This document shows, one piece after another, positions 47,413-59,139 of a stretch of DNA of 64,000 nt. Source of the DNA: Isoetes taiwanensis (Eukaryota > Streptophyta > Lycopodiopsida > Isoetales > Isoetaceae); NCBI GenBank assembly GCA_021234155.1, contig JAJEKV010000098.1, forward strand, positions 3,708,121 through 3,772,120. The letters run 5' to 3'. A program made the translations under genes and the position numbers. Numbering within the stretch: the stretch's first letter is position 1; the number at the start of each line of letters is the position of its first letter. The notes below the pieces were generated by a model. The model was given only the letters and a program-made list of their open reading frames with translations, searched no databases and had not been told where the DNA came from.

Positions 47413-48690
47413 CTAGTCTTGTGATGTATGTTTCCATTCTGTGCCAATTATATGCCGGGCCTCAGCTTCCTCCATCCATAAGGGGTCCACTTCTTCCTGC
47501 AAAAACCAAGAGGCTTGCAAATCCTTGATTCGTGCATTAAAATCTCCTCCTAATATGACAGATCCTTCTTGAGAGAAATTTGCAATATCCTGGCTCAGAT
47601 ATATAAATGGGTCTTCTCTAGAAAGCCTATCCTGGTTATATATATTAGCAGCGACAGAGGTGCAAAATAGCATAAAGCCAAAGAAATCTTGCGTGAACAG
47701 CTTATCTCAAACCATGCATATTGTAAAAATTCACATATCTTAATAAGTTTAATCTGATGAGCAATGTCTTATCTCGCATAGCAGGCTAATCCTCCCTCAC
47801 CTCGTCCAAAACCTCTTGACCTTGTTTTGCTCGTGGCAAGAAGGCGATTATACCTTTTAGGTTCTGGCAATTCATTTGCTTCATATGCCCATATCTCTAT
47901 TAGTAATAGCAAATCTATTCTCTAAATACAATCATGTGCACTAATAGCTTTGAATTATGTAAAACCTCCAATATTCTAGATACAAGCCCGTAGGGTCACA
48001 TATTCCTATTTATTTCTAGGCACAAATTTGCTAATGGTAAGAACATCTACCTCATCTCGGATAAATGCCCTCAAACCCTTTGCCCGATGTTCTTTTACTT
48101 TGTTCCATTCCCTTCTCCGTAATTCAAGCTGCCTGAAGATTAAATCATGATCTAGTCATATGTTCTTAAAGTCTTTGAGATTTGTACGATGCGATAGTAC
48201 TCTCTGCTTTGCCTCGGTGCTTGCAAAATTTCTAATCATGGGTCTAGGTTTGCTACCTTTTTTACCAACTCTGTAAGCTCGGTCAATCTGCGATTCATTT
48301 AAAAACATAGTAGATTGGAAAAATCCTCTACTACATTCTTAGTCTCTTCATTTTTACGCTTTTTCTATCGTGGCAGTTTTGATTACATGCTTTGAGTTCT
48401 CTAGCTTCTTTCTCCTCAAAAAAACTTTCCACAACATCTTCTGATTGGAACTCTCCATTTCCATAGCCTTCAGTTTTTGGCTTTGTTTCTAGAATTGTCT
48501 TGATATCTTTTCCCCGTGCCTCTTGTAATTTGATTATCCTTCCGTTTTGATCTTCTAATTCCGGGTGTCATCATGAATAGGATGGATGTCTTTGGGCCAC
48601 CTGAAGATTCGGCAGAATAGATGCCGCCCAGTATAGATCTCGCAACATCGACTAGCCTAGATCTTTGCACCCGCACCCAGCCATCTGACT
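47413..48690 (-). pseudogene. LINE-C remnant: ORF1 and endonuclease
   Basis: Reading on the minus strand from about 48,690: RLVDVARSILGGIYSAESSG, then KLQEARGK and a Lys/Glu-rich stretch, then FASTEAKQRVLSHRTNLKD, DHDL and EWNKVKEHRAKG (48,050-48,230), which is the ORF1 C-terminal pattern (EAK..I..HR..LK...I..DLT) also seen in LINE-B. The endonuclease follows: IWAYEANELPEPKRYNRLL, GEGGLACYAR (about 47,800), YNQDRLSREDPFIYLSQDI and the catalytic ILGGDFNAR (GDFNAR at 47,530-47,547), ending at 47,413. RT is absent. A run of A precedes the ORF1 on the minus strand (48,707-48,722). Frame breaks are numerous. Confidence 0.8.
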
Positions 48691-48722
48691 AAGGGCCTTT
48701 CAAGTTGGTTTTTTTTTTTTTT

Positions 48723-49105
48723 GTCTTTTCTCTCTTCATCTTCTGCTCTAACGCCCCTCAAATTGAGCCTTCTATGTCACCCTATTCAGCGTCACATGAA
48801 AATAGAAGGCGCAAATGACTCTCAAGTATCTTATTGGGATATTCTTCTCGTTATTGATAAAATTTTTCACCTTGTTGACCCATTTTTTAGCCTTCAAGCA
48901 CCTTGTTAATTCCATTATGAGAGAGGGTCTTCCTTACATTGATAAGATTATGGCCAAATTCATAGCAACTTTTTTGAACCGGCCCGCCTAAATCTCGGCG
49001 CTTCTTCTTGAGTATGATCTTATTGCTACATTGTTGCATATATTGTTTCCTTCTCATGTTTCGCTAGCATAACAAGCATGTTTAGATGCTACATGTTCTA
49101 AGCAA
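48723..49105. other. No recognisable gene
   Basis: Short open frames only. The plus frame 48,721-48,909 has no motif. Confidence 0.35.
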
Positions 49106-49109
49106 AGTG

Positions 49110-49315
49110 CGTCTTGGACTACCTCGATCGTCGGATCCATCTATCTTATATCCCAGATCGTATGTTGAAGCCCCTGGTGCCTCTCGTTTCGATTATGCTC
49201 ATTTATGATTGGGGACGCCCATTTAGAATATGAAATACGGGGACTCGAACCTCTGCCAAAATTATTCAATATTCTAATAAGAATGCTTTAACCAACGCGA
49301 GCTAATGTGCTTATT
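49110..49315 (-). mobile_element. SINE-like element, third copy
   Basis: On the minus strand: GCACATTAGCTCGCGTTGG then TTAAAGCATTC (A-box part), GGCAGAGGTTCGAGTCCCCG (a well preserved B box GGTTCGAGTCC), then CCAATCATAAATGA, AACGAGAGGC, CAACATACGATC and AGTCCAAG. It aligns with units A and B at 33-36 kb. The B box is the best of the three. The upstream block of units A and B (GATTTGATATGG) is missing, so the tRNA-like start near 49,315 is probably the true SINE 5' end. Confidence 0.68.
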
Positions 49316-49412
49316 TTTTCTACTGAATCTATGTTTTTTTATTTTTTATGTGTGGCATATGGTTGGATGATTAGTGACAAGAAGATTCACCCACAACATT
49401 AGTTCAATACTT

Positions 49413-52033
49413 GATACCAATGGGGTTGACTCTAGAAGGTCTTGACCTTCAGGGGCATCTTCTGGTACCGGTGATGGCCTAGGGTTTCAACCCCTTCGCT
49501 CGTTTGCACATAACTTTTGATTCCCATGCCGGACTTGAATGATTACGGGCTCTTTGGAAAGCTCATCACGTCTCTTTTACGTTATGTTCAGCTTATATGA
49601 TGATTAGACTGTTTTGGCAGCTAAAAATCGAATGACAGTTCCGGCCCTTTATTGGCGGTGTTAGGGTTTAAACAATTTTCGTTTTGCCATAACTCTTGCA
49701 TTTGGTGGCGCTTTCAGGCCTGCTTGGGCTCATTGGAAAGCTCATGGAATGCTTCTTTCATTGGTGTTTAAAATTTTTCAGAAGTTACTCTTTTGTGGGG
49801 ACTATTGAGCTCTAAAATCTCGGCCCCTTCTAGTGGAGATGGCAAAAGCAACTTCGTAGTCCTTCCAAAGCGTCTCTCTGGTAACCCTAATGGAATACAA
49901 GGCAATGGTGGAAGAGAATATGCTCTAGATTCTCCAAAGATTAGCATTCGAGATGCCTACAAACCCGGCTCCGAAGGTGCTCCTTCTTCTCCTAAGAATT
50001 TGGTATCATCGGTGGTAGTTGGATGAGGTAGCGGGAGAGGCAAGCGCCTATGCACCTCAATCCGTTGGCATTGCATCATGCTCTGTTTCTTCCAAAGTAG
50101 CATATGTGTACCGAAGTTCAACTGAGGCAGCGACGCTCTCTCTCCTCTTCGGCTTGGTATTCCAAATCCCCAAACAAGTATGTTTCATGATTCTAGAGGC
50201 GTGGTACAAGTGACCTTGGAAAGTTCTTCGTAATGTTGATACCTCCAAAGGCACCTCCAACACATGTTGGAAGTTCTTCGTAACATATGAGATTAGTAGC
50301 TCCTGCCAAAAGAATATGACACAGTTTGCATCCCCAATGGATATTAGGAGTCTCTCACATGAAGGAGGCCCTTTTGAACAAAAAACATCCAACGCCGTTG
50401 GAGGTTCCTCAAGGCGGAGGAGTTTCCCCCTCTTCCCTCAAACAAGCCCAGGATACCTTTTCTTCAACCCAAGCACCGCATGTCTTGACCTCTACACCTT
50501 GGAGGTCTTACGACCTGATGGCAAGGGTTATAGGTGTCCGGCTTCTCCGAAAGTGGCTATGTAAAGGTGTGTCAGCTCCAGCCACCTCATTTAAGTGTTT
50601 TTAGAGGCCATTGCCACCATGATGGACAATAATAAGAAAAGAAGTTGCATCTTATCTTCAGCTTCTAAGGCCAAAGCGAGGACTCCATGGATAGTTTGTT
50701 ACCACCAACCGGAAATTTTTATGAGGTTCGAGAGTGCAGGTCAACCTTTGAGCCTTTTGGGGCCCTTAGGTAAATCGGTCATGAGACTCACCGCCGCCAT
50801 GTGGAGCAATTAGTTGCATGCTCGTTGTTTGTTACTTCAATCGCCCCTTCTTGAATCTGGCCTTGCCGGGATCTTGGTTATCTGGGCGTCTACACAAATT
50901 AGGGCTTTCTGCATATCAATCCATCAAGCTCGTGGCCAAAGATCGACGTTGTTTTCTCCTGATATTTGAGTCTCCTGAGCCGGTGGCTCAATTCATAGAA
51001 CGAGGTGTTGATCCTCTGTGGAAACATTTCTTGTATCAACGGTATCTTCTGGCTCTTTTTCAATGCTTTAATGCTTTCGTGCCCCATTCCGGATTGCTAT
51101 TGAAGATTTTCCTCCAGAGTTTCAGAATGCTGAGTTGAGATTGAACTCTACCTGCAACATGCTATAATCAATGGCATTACTAAGATTTGTGTAGCATCCC
51201 CATTCATCGTGATCCGCCTCGGACAATTGTTGTTCAAAGTGGACCCATGTTCTTTCCATTCAAGCTACGATTGTTAATTGGCCCGGTAGCCGGCTCTCAT
51301 GTTCCCCGAGGGCCCTCTCTTTGCTCAATATCGTAAAAGTCTTATCAAGATGCTCCTCCGGTTGCCTGCACCCCACAAATCCTACTCCTAGCTCGCTCCT
51401 TCTTCAATGGATGTCTCTCATCCCCCGTGACTTCCTCTACATCTATTCCAAATTCTTTGGTCCCCGCGCCTCTGGCTGCTAAATCAGAGGCAAAGGTTGG
51501 ATGAAAATTTAGAGGTCGCAAGAGCAAGTTGAAGAGGTTTATGGGCGCACATGGACATTGATATCGCCGTGGTGCCCACCCTCCACCTAAACATCCACAT
51601 GCTCTTCATCAACCTCGAAAGTTAGCTAAGGGTTGTAACACCTTTGCATCCCAGCTCTCCTCAGCACTTGCTATAGATGATTCTGCTCCTTCTATTGCAT
51701 GTGGTCGCTTTGCTCCACTCCAGTGGGCTGACTTGGTTGAAGATAATACTATTTTGTCGAAGACCCAAGTTACATCGTCAAACTCTCCTGAGATTCCAGT
51801 AGTCACATCGGATTTGACGCCATTACAGGTTCAATGTGGTTAGCCTCTTAAGCAGAGCCTTCTCTCCTTTTACTTATCTAGTATGGAGTAAGCACATGAT
51901 GTCGCAGGCTCGTGTTCAGCAGCACCCTCTTGTGCTTATACAACTAGATGAGAATATTCATTTTGTACTTATTCTTGCTGATTAATAAACTTTTTTGTTC
52001 GTCCTTCAAAAAAAAAATATTGGATACCAATGG
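49413..52033 (+). mobile_element. ORF1-only L1-like retroposon with poly(A) and target duplication
   Basis: An 11-bp direct repeat GATACCAATGG stands at 49,413-49,423 and 52,023-52,033, the second directly after an A-rich tail (CCTTCAAAAAAAAAATATTG). Between them lie about 370 bp of leader, several ORF1-like reading frames and a 3' end containing TGATTAATAAAC. The 3' end recurs at 46.26 kb. No endonuclease or reverse transcriptase is present in 2.6 kb, so it would depend on another element's enzyme. It is either an internally deleted L1 or an ORF1-only lineage. Confidence 0.75.
49793..51840 (+). pseudogene. L1-type ORF1 remnant
   Basis: Plant L1 ORF1 proteins bind element RNA and carry a DUF4283-like fold plus a disordered C-terminal part. 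Fragments in order are VVLPKRLSGNPNGIQG (about 49,855), then 50,326-50,604, then CYFNRPFLNLALPGSW with KDRRCFLLIFESPEPVAQF (50,818-51,010; this has the K..CFLL.FES.E...... pattern of DUF4283), then, after breaks, CGRFAPLQWADLVEDNTI (51,693-51,746), which matches the RFAPLSWADL-type ending of such proteins, and a stop near 51,840. The gap between these pieces contains several frame breaks. Assignment rests on these short motifs plus the retroposon structure. Confidence 0.5.
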
Positions 52034-53985
52034 TAGTAAGACATGGGATAAGTCTATGTAAACACATTTTTTGAGACACTAGTGCAATATGTTGTAGTTA
52101 ACGTGGCAGTATATTACTAAAGGAAAAGGAAAAATCTTTTAGGGCAAAAGGCAAGGCGACCGGTGCTAATATAGCCTGGAGCTTTCAAAATGCATTGAAA
52201 TAGTTGAAGTCTGATGGCACTGGAGGATCGCAAGGGCATTTGCGATCATAGGGTTCTCTAAAGCTAGGGTTCGGTCGTGGCATTCTACTATAATAATGTT
52301 CAGTAATGGCCGTATGTGAGGATTAAGATTGGCATATCATGGCGATTGGCAACTTGCTATACAAGGGGACAACAATACTTTGGATACCGTGAAGCAGATC
52401 TGGTCATTTGTGATGCCAATAAGCAAAGGAAAAATGTTGTGCCCAGAGGTGCAGTGAATACAAGAATTCTCAAGCAAAATGCACTTTAATGATGCTAAAG
52501 ATGCTCCTGGTGTTGGAAAAGCACTTGATCTCCTATGAGCAAAGCAAGTATGAAGTTGAGTTACATTAGAATACTGCATTGTCTTATAATATTGCTTTCA
52601 TTTTTCTGCGTAGGCAGATAGACATTTGTTACAAACAAGGTTTGGAAAATTTTTTATGATTTGTATCTGTAAATAGTGAAGGTATATCGAATATGCATCG
52701 AAAAAACACAAAAATGTCATGCGCCATTTTTCTTGATTTTTTTTGTCTTTTACCACCTCTTTTTGTTCAAACTTGTTTCTTGGCTGAAAGAAGGCTGTAA
52801 ATCTAAAAAATTTCTCCCATTCGGTCTAATTTGCTATGATCTAAGTGCTGGCCTTGTAGAGGCTAGCTCTCCTCATGAGTTCCGACATCAAGAGCTTCAA
52901 ATGGATACCAAAATTCTTGCAATTCTCAGACAGAAGGATAGATTAACTTGCGGTTTCTTGCATGGTCCTTCATCCGAATTCTGAAGTTGTTTAGTAGTGA
53001 GGAAAATATTTCTTGATACTCTCTTCACTCTGAATATACATTCGTCTGTAGCTCTGTTGAATTTGAGATTGAGATTATTGATTCTTGGTTGGAAGAATTT
53101 GTTGGATCGAAAAATACTACTACTTCAGGCATCTTTCGAGTTAATTGTGAATGGTATGATTGCAAATTATTTGTAGAAGTGTATACAGAAATTGATTTGG
53201 GTGAAAATGTCGGAAATTCTCCATAAGCTCTATAAAATTGCTCTGCTACGTCTTGATTGCATTTTGATGGTAAGTATATGGCATCTCAATCACCTCAATT
53301 TTTAACAGATTTCTCCTACAATCCTTTTTTCTTCATTCTTCTTTCCTTCTGATCCTTCAGCTTTCCTTCCCCTGTTTTTTCTTTTACCCTTTGTTGTCAC
53401 CACCTGAGCTTCATTATGGCCAATTCTGTGAACTTAAACCCCTCGCATACCCTAAAAGCCGAGTCCATCAAAATTCTTCACCAGTTTATGTGTTTATCTC
53501 CCATCACAGAGGGGCGCTCTTCTTTCACAATTAAGTTTCTTTCATTGAAAATCCATCTACTGTGCCCAAATTTGGTGATTTCTCCGATATTCCAATTTTT
53601 CCTAGAGATATGATTCATTTATCAAGCTTTCCTCCTGCATAGGACAACCTGACCAAGGACCCGGGTACTGATCGTATTATTCCAACCCTGGATGAGAATG
53701 GTGTCAGAATTCGTGACTGGTCGACCTCGTCCAACTGTTGCTATTTATTCAAATATAGAGCTGTATGGGAACTTGATAGATACAAAGCTTCAAACCACTC
53801 CAAACTCTGCTCTTTTCAAAGATATCACCTTACAATCTCCCTCTATTACTGCTAAAATCAAATCTTGTTGTAATCATGCTGTTGGTTTTAAAATTGAGAG
53901 ATTGTGGGACCAACTCCTCAAAATGCATAAAGGAATAACAATTAACTCTATTTATTGGCTTAGCTATCCTTATTTGATGGTTGAA
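52034..53985. other. No clear gene; AT-rich with a few open frames
   Basis: Plus-strand frames at 52,676-52,984, 53,416-53,613 and 53,692-54,012 show no recognisable domain. 52,820-52,984 (LICYDLSAGLVEASSPHEF) and 53,700-53,960 (VTGRPRPTVAIYSNIELYG) have reasonable codon-like texture but no splice or copy support. They could be pieces of another LINE ORF1. Confidence 0.3.
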
Positions 53986-54005
53986 TTTTTTTTTTTTTTT
54001 TTTTT
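53986..54005 (+). repeat. Poly(T) tract at the start of the large direct repeat
   Basis: About 20 T precede ATGTTAGTACTTGTG. The second copy at 61,388 has eight T at the same place, so the tract belongs to the duplicated unit. Confidence 0.85.
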
Positions 54006-54033
54006 ATGTTAGTACTTGTGCATGTGTTAACAA

Positions 54034-54303
54034 GTGTTAAGAAGTGCAGAACAGGCATATGCCTGGAATAACCTGCATGAATCAAACCCAACCTATTGGG
54101 AAGGATCTTTAAATCAATTTAGTAGGGCATTATATGCCCATAGACAAATATATACTAAAGAAGAATGTCGAAAGGACATTATAAACTTTCATCTTTCATA
54201 TCCTAGCACTAATTTAAGCGGTATGCTAGGGGATTTGCCCAAAAACATAGCCAAACACTGTGGCATATTTTTACATGAGTTAAGAAATGGAACAGATGCT
54301 TAG
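54034..54303 (+). other. Conserved open frame in the large repeat, N-terminal block
   Basis: Not recognised. A 89-residue frame includes AYAWNNLHESNPTYWEGSL, YAHRQIYTKEECRKDIINF, HLSYPSTNLSGMLGDLPK and IAKHCGIFLHELRNGTDA. The residue texture is protein-like. In the second copy (61,420-61,690) the same words are present but split by single-base shifts. It may be an exon of a repeated gene or of an unknown mobile element. Confidence 0.4.
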
Positions 54304-55539
54304 CTTGGTAACAAAGCATAGAGCATGCCCATCCTGCTTGTTGGGTTAGCCAATATTCGGCTTTATTAGGGAAAATACACCAAAGGTCCGTTTCAAAATT
54401 AAAATGAGCTGGGACCTAAATAATAAATATACTATACTCAAATTTGTTGATTGCTCAACAAAAAATTGGGAGAATATCCGACCTATTTAGCAAAATTAAA
54501 TGTTGAGAGACATTTTGTCGGGCATGATGCACTTTTTAATGATTATATGGAATAATCAAATACATGCAAAATTGAGTAGGGTATAACTCATTTTCGAAAT
54601 TCTTCTTTATCTTATTTATTCACTGAAGAAGAAGTATTTGCGTAGAAAAAGCCGTGCAAAAATTCAATGTAAGGCACATTTAGGGCAAAAGCCATTTTCG
54701 AAATTGTTTATGTTATTCATGGCAGTTTTGCAACCCACGCGATGCCTATGCATCGCCCGTAGACGGTTCCGCAAGATCCGAAGAGAAAATCTTTTGCCGA
54801 TAGATCATAACCGAAGAAGAGGAGACGCTGCGTGAGCTAATTTGTTGCAGCTGTAAGAGAGATGGATGTAGTGGCTATGAAGCCAAGAGAGCTTGTAGTA
54901 AGCACAATACGTTTATATAGCAAAAAGACGCCAAGGCTTCAATAGCGATTAACCGATTGTCACAAAGGAAATGCATAGGCAGGCAATATGTCCAAGAGAC
55001 ACACCTTGTTAAGGATGTAGATTCAAAATGAGGAACTTCAGTATGCCTTCATGATCTATTTTTCTACATTTAAATACTGTGAGACGATAATAATAAGGAG
55101 CCTATGGCCATATTCCAAGTTAGCTACGATGCTTTGCATTTTATGCCCAATCGTGGCTAGGTTAAACTACCACCCATTTAAATCTAATGTAGCGTATGTG
55201 CTATCACTATGAAAAATTTCGTATGATTAAGACCTTGAATGATAGTAACAAGATGTGCTAAGATCACTATGAAAATTTCTCGGGTCGATTAAGACCTTGA
55301 ATGATAGTAATAGTGGACAGCTAAGGTAATCTGATCTATGCAAGTGGCATTAGGTTTTTGGTTTATTTTATGATATAATGGATTGAATATTACATCAACC
55401 CACTTAACAAAGTGCTTTGTAAGCTAAGTTTTATCTAAAAGTCCAAGTTTCACAAATTGGAAAAAAATGGTAACAAATGTGTAAGATCTTGATAAAGCTT
55501 TTTCCTTTGATTTATGCATTCTTAGTAGGCTTTTACTAA

Positions 55540-55798
55540 TCAAGAGCAAAAAAAGGTACAATGGGTGAACGGCGATAAGCCAAGAATACCCAATGTACCT
55601 TTTGGCCCTTGTATCATTAATGAGATTATCGCTAATGTTTACATGGTTGGTCGCAGGTACGTGGTATTTCTTCTCCCATTGTGCTCATTTGTCGTTATGG
55701 TGTGTTTTAGCTCAAACGGATGTATGGATCAAGGAAAAAAGCTCATGGATGTAACCGCTAATACAAGTTGGTTGATTGCAAGTTTCTCGAGACTTTAA
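55540..55798 (+). other. Conserved exon-like open frame in the large repeat (copy 1)
   Basis: Not recognised. The frame reads VQWVNGDKPRIPNVPFGPC, then IINEIIANVYMVG and RYVVFLLPLCSF, a hydrophobic stretch, and ends LIASFSRL. It is intact in both copies with only three or four residue changes, whereas neighbouring frames are broken. It starts at a non-ATG codon, and GCAG-GTACGTGG inside it looks like a splice donor, so the coding part may end at MVG. Confidence 0.42.
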
Positions 55799-56147
55799 AA
55801 GTGCAAATTATTATGGCAAAAAAACCCGGGTGTTATGGTCTCTATCAAGTTAATTATTAAGCATAAGAAAAGTTGATGTTTCTACATGGGATCTAGCTGA
55901 TAATGCTCTCAGTTTGATCACAATATTCGTGTACTACTACTTTCAAGCATTAAATATAATGTGGTAACCTAAACTACCAAATGTTAAAGGAAACTATCAC
56001 ATCTAGGTCCAGACATTAAATTTCTGGATGTGCTTTGATTGCGTGATTATGTGAAAGGATGTAAGATGACATCATAAAGATGTAATACAACAGTTCTTTG
56101 TTACAGATTGACCACATGGATTTGATGTATATGAGCTCCGATTATTG

Positions 56148-56215
56148 TTTTTAGGTGCATATAGCAGATGTCTTAGACCTTTGGGCAGCTGAAAATGGCA
56201 CTAATTTCTTTTAAA
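56148..56215 (+). other. Possible terminal exon of the large repeat (copy 1)
   Basis: After GTTTTTAG an open stretch VHIADVLDLWAAENGT runs to TTTCTTTTAA. The same stretch with the same acceptor-like word is present in copy 2 at 63,542-63,609 (ENGTDFF then stop). A T-rich acceptor, short conserved peptide and stop suggest a last exon, but no transcript support is possible here. Confidence 0.3.
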
Positions 56216-56612
56216 GAAAAAGATGCATCCTTGTGATGCAATGAAATCTTAAAAATAAAAGGTTAGAAAATATGTGCGTGGGTGGAACCCTTAGTAATTA
56301 GAAAAATGAGTTATGCAAAGATCAATGTGTTTTTGAAACAAGTATTGTTGCAAAAGGAAATAAGAACATGTGTTAGATCTACACAATGTCCTTTAAGATA
56401 GAACATTCAAAAACTTTAGGTTCTATGACCCTGAACATATGCATGTGTACAAGTCTTTCAGCAATAGATTGTTGGCCATAGACTTTTGAGAAAGATGAAG
56501 GTATTTTTCCATGGAAAAATGCCCTTAGAGATTAAAAGTCAATAGACTTTTGGACCACGCTTGATGCACCGCCTTTTAATTTGCTCGATTAATTGTACCA
56601 AATGATAAGGCT

Positions 56613-57239
56613 ACCGAGGGATTGACCAGTGTAGCTTGACCGCTAGTTGGTTGTTGCCTAGGCTAGTTGTTCCCCGGGTTTTTAGAAATTTCATTTCATT
56701 GGTCTTACCAAGATGCATCTTATCTGTTGGTAGTAAATTGAGCAAAACTTGATACTTTGAAAAAAATACTAATGGGAATGATCCTATGATTTTAGGATAA
56801 TGATGATAGGATTTCTCGTGGATAATGATGATGCTCAAGTGGAGTACATTCTGAGTCTTTGCCACCTTCCTGGAACAAGGATCTTGATCAATTAGATGTG
56901 ATGACAACAAGATTGCATGACCGAAAGTTGCGATTGAGTCGTGCAATAGGTATGAAAAAAATCTATGATATATTCTATTCTATGTTGAATTAAGAATAGA
57001 AAGATAATGTGAACTTTCTAAAATTGAAAGTCACTACAAGCAAATTATGCTGGCATGCCATTTGACCATGCTTTGCTACGAGAATCTAAAAAATTATGAT
57101 AGCATGCCATTTGACCACGCCATCCTATGCTGCAATTGAGTACCAAAGGCATGATTTCAAATCTTCAAAACATTGTAGTACATATATTGTTGTTCAAAAC
57201 ATTTTTACATACATTGTTGTAAAAATTCGCAGCTAGCTT
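56613..57239. other. Probable continuation of copy 1; no gene recognised
   Basis: The partner region of copy 2 lies outside the window, so the right edge of the repeat cannot be placed. A short duplication of TAGCATGCCATTTGACCA-like words occurs at about 57,050 and 57,100. Confidence 0.35.
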
Positions 57240-57865
57240 CAGATCTCAAGGCTTCCGTGGAAGAATTCGTGAGCTTCACCCAGAAGAATTACAAAACCGT
57301 GGATGAAATCAAAACTCAAACTTGGCATGGAGGAATTGAAGGAAATGATTAATGAATTGAGAGATGAGCAAGGAGAATTATGAAGAACAAGGAGAGAAAG
57401 GCCAAATCGCTGCCCAAATTTCATCTAATGTAGAGACGCTAGATGCTAAAATTTGCGCACAGTGCTTATCAACAAGAAGACCGCGGCATCCGTGGCGAAA
57501 AATCTAATAGTGTCCGGCCCGGAGCGAACAAGAAGGTGAGATTACTTCGCTATTGTTGATGATTTCTTTAAAAATACTATGCATGTAGTAGATCCGTGAG
57601 TCATCTACTCTAGGAGATCAAGCAAAAAGACAGATGGCGTAATCCCGGCCCTATTTTGTTGAAATTTGGCACAATTGAAGCTAAGACACGGATCATCCAA
57701 CACAGGAGCCATTTAAAGGGACAGAGAATCTGGCTCAATGATGATCTAACTATTCAGCAACAGAAAGAACGCAAGATGCTTCTGGAAGAAGTAAAGAGAC
57801 TGAAAGCTGGGGGAAAAAATGCTTACATTGTAAACAATAAGCTAGTCACAAGGAAACAAGCATAG
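57240..57865 (+). pseudogene. LINE-B ORF1 (RNA-binding protein)
   Basis: The first part (57,240-57,460) is Glu/Lys-rich with heptad-like spacing (MEELKEMINELRDEQGEL), as in the coiled-coil half of ORF1 proteins. The last part (57,650-57,865) is clean: LLKFGTIEAKTRIIQHRS, LKGQRIWLNDDLTIQQQKE and RKMLLEEVKRLKAGGKNAY, matching the C-terminal pattern F.....K..II...R.LKG..I.I..DLT..Q...R..L. The same block in LINE-C (48.1 kb) confirms it. ORF1 coats the element RNA. Confidence 0.78.
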
Positions 57866-57889
57866 GAATTAGCAGCCCCTCGTGTTTCT

Positions 57890-58600
57890 AGTTTGGAATG
57901 TGCATGGTTTATCACGAAGACACCATTTTAAGTAATATGCAGTTGTTTCAGGGATATGATATTCTGGCATTAAATGAAACTTGGGAGCACGAAACCAATA
58001 GACTTTTAGAAATCCCAGGTTTTTCTCTTGTGGACTCGGTTTGGAATGCATTGGGTACCAGCAGAAGAGGATGGGGTGGAATTGCATGTTATGTCAAGAA
58101 AGATTTACAAAAAACAAATTCAAGTTGGTTAGTAAAGACAAATTCTCTCAAGATATATGGCTAAAGATAAAGAATAGTTCTCACTGAAATTTATGTGGCA
58201 TTGGTATATTTTGCTCCACTGAACCTTATCCCTTTGACCGCCTATTCTACTATTGGGCTACATGCAGGATCCATTCATGCATCTTGCGCCAGACATATCA
58301 AAATTTAGAGAATCTGGTATGGTGTTTATTGCAGGAGACCTTAATGGTCGTGGTAAGCCGATAAGCAAGCGCTTTTATCTGGAAGAAAAGAATCTGCTAT
58401 GGCTACTTGAGCAAAACAGATACGCCGAATTTAGTTGGCCTCAGAAAGTCAGAGATGCAAATACCAATAATATGGGCAAGCATATCATTGCCTTATCGAG
58501 GCATTCAATTTCATCATATTTAATGGGATCACTAATTATCCCAATTCCGGTGGTTTCACATATCATCGATTAATGGTAGCAAGTACAATTGATTACCTTA
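57890..58600 (+). pseudogene. LINE-B endonuclease domain
   Basis: The AP-endonuclease-like fold nicks target DNA. Visible blocks are FLVWNVHGL (57,885-57,915, catalytic Asn region), GYDILALNETWEHET (57,955-57,995, catalytic Glu), RRGWGGIACYVKKDL (58,067-58,110), the catalytic FIAGDLNGR block (about 58,327-58,355, Asp and Asn) and a SHIID ending (58,560). The S(D/N)H block after it is degraded near 58,660-58,680 (SDHVP). A frame shift lies near 58,165-58,250. Confidence 0.8.
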
Positions 58601-59139
58601 TCCGAGACCCAAACGCATTGGCACAAAGTAACGTGATTTTGTTTGCTAGTGAATAAAAATGGATTCTGATCATGTACCTTATGTGTTTAACTTGGCTATG
58701 AAAATTAAAAAGAAAAGTGTCCACGACGATTATTCTCATCCAAGGCTGAAACTATGCTACAAGCTTGCGATGAATATCAAAAAGCATTAGACGCTAAGTT
58801 GGTAAATATGCAATGGCAAGGGTCGCTAAGGGACGTAAGCAAAACTCTCATGAATCTTACGTTGGACCGCGCACCAAGGCTATATTTGGGCTCAATGGGC
58901 CAAAGAAGCCGAATGGTTACATAGTAAATGGTTTGACTTGATTGTAGAGCAAAAAAAAGTCGTGGTGGAAACAATCCAAGGATCCCGTTAAACTTGCCGC
59001 TTATAAAAAAAGCTTGTCAAACGGAAGAAAAGAGCACGGATGAGAAAGCATACCGAGATGCTTATGCATGAAATGGATACAGATCCAAAAAGTTTTTAAC
59101 CGATCTAGAAAGCAACAATCGACGGGAGAAATTTCCTTC

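Larger units (their letters stand above)
53998..56612 (+). repeat. Large direct repeat, copy 1 (at least 2.6 kb)
   Basis: Collinear with 61,388-64,000 from TTTTTTTATGTTAGTACTT to TTAATTGTAC.AATGAT, where the window ends. Identity is high, and differences cluster at CAG/CTG sites. Internal exon-like ORFs and splice-like signals are listed separately. No gag, pol or transposase is recognised. The true right end of the unit is beyond the alignable part. Confidence 0.92.

Noticed and set aside
53692-54012. 106-residue frame ending in poly-Phe
   Set aside because: The C-terminal part is encoded by the poly(T) tract at the repeat boundary; the rest is unrecognised.
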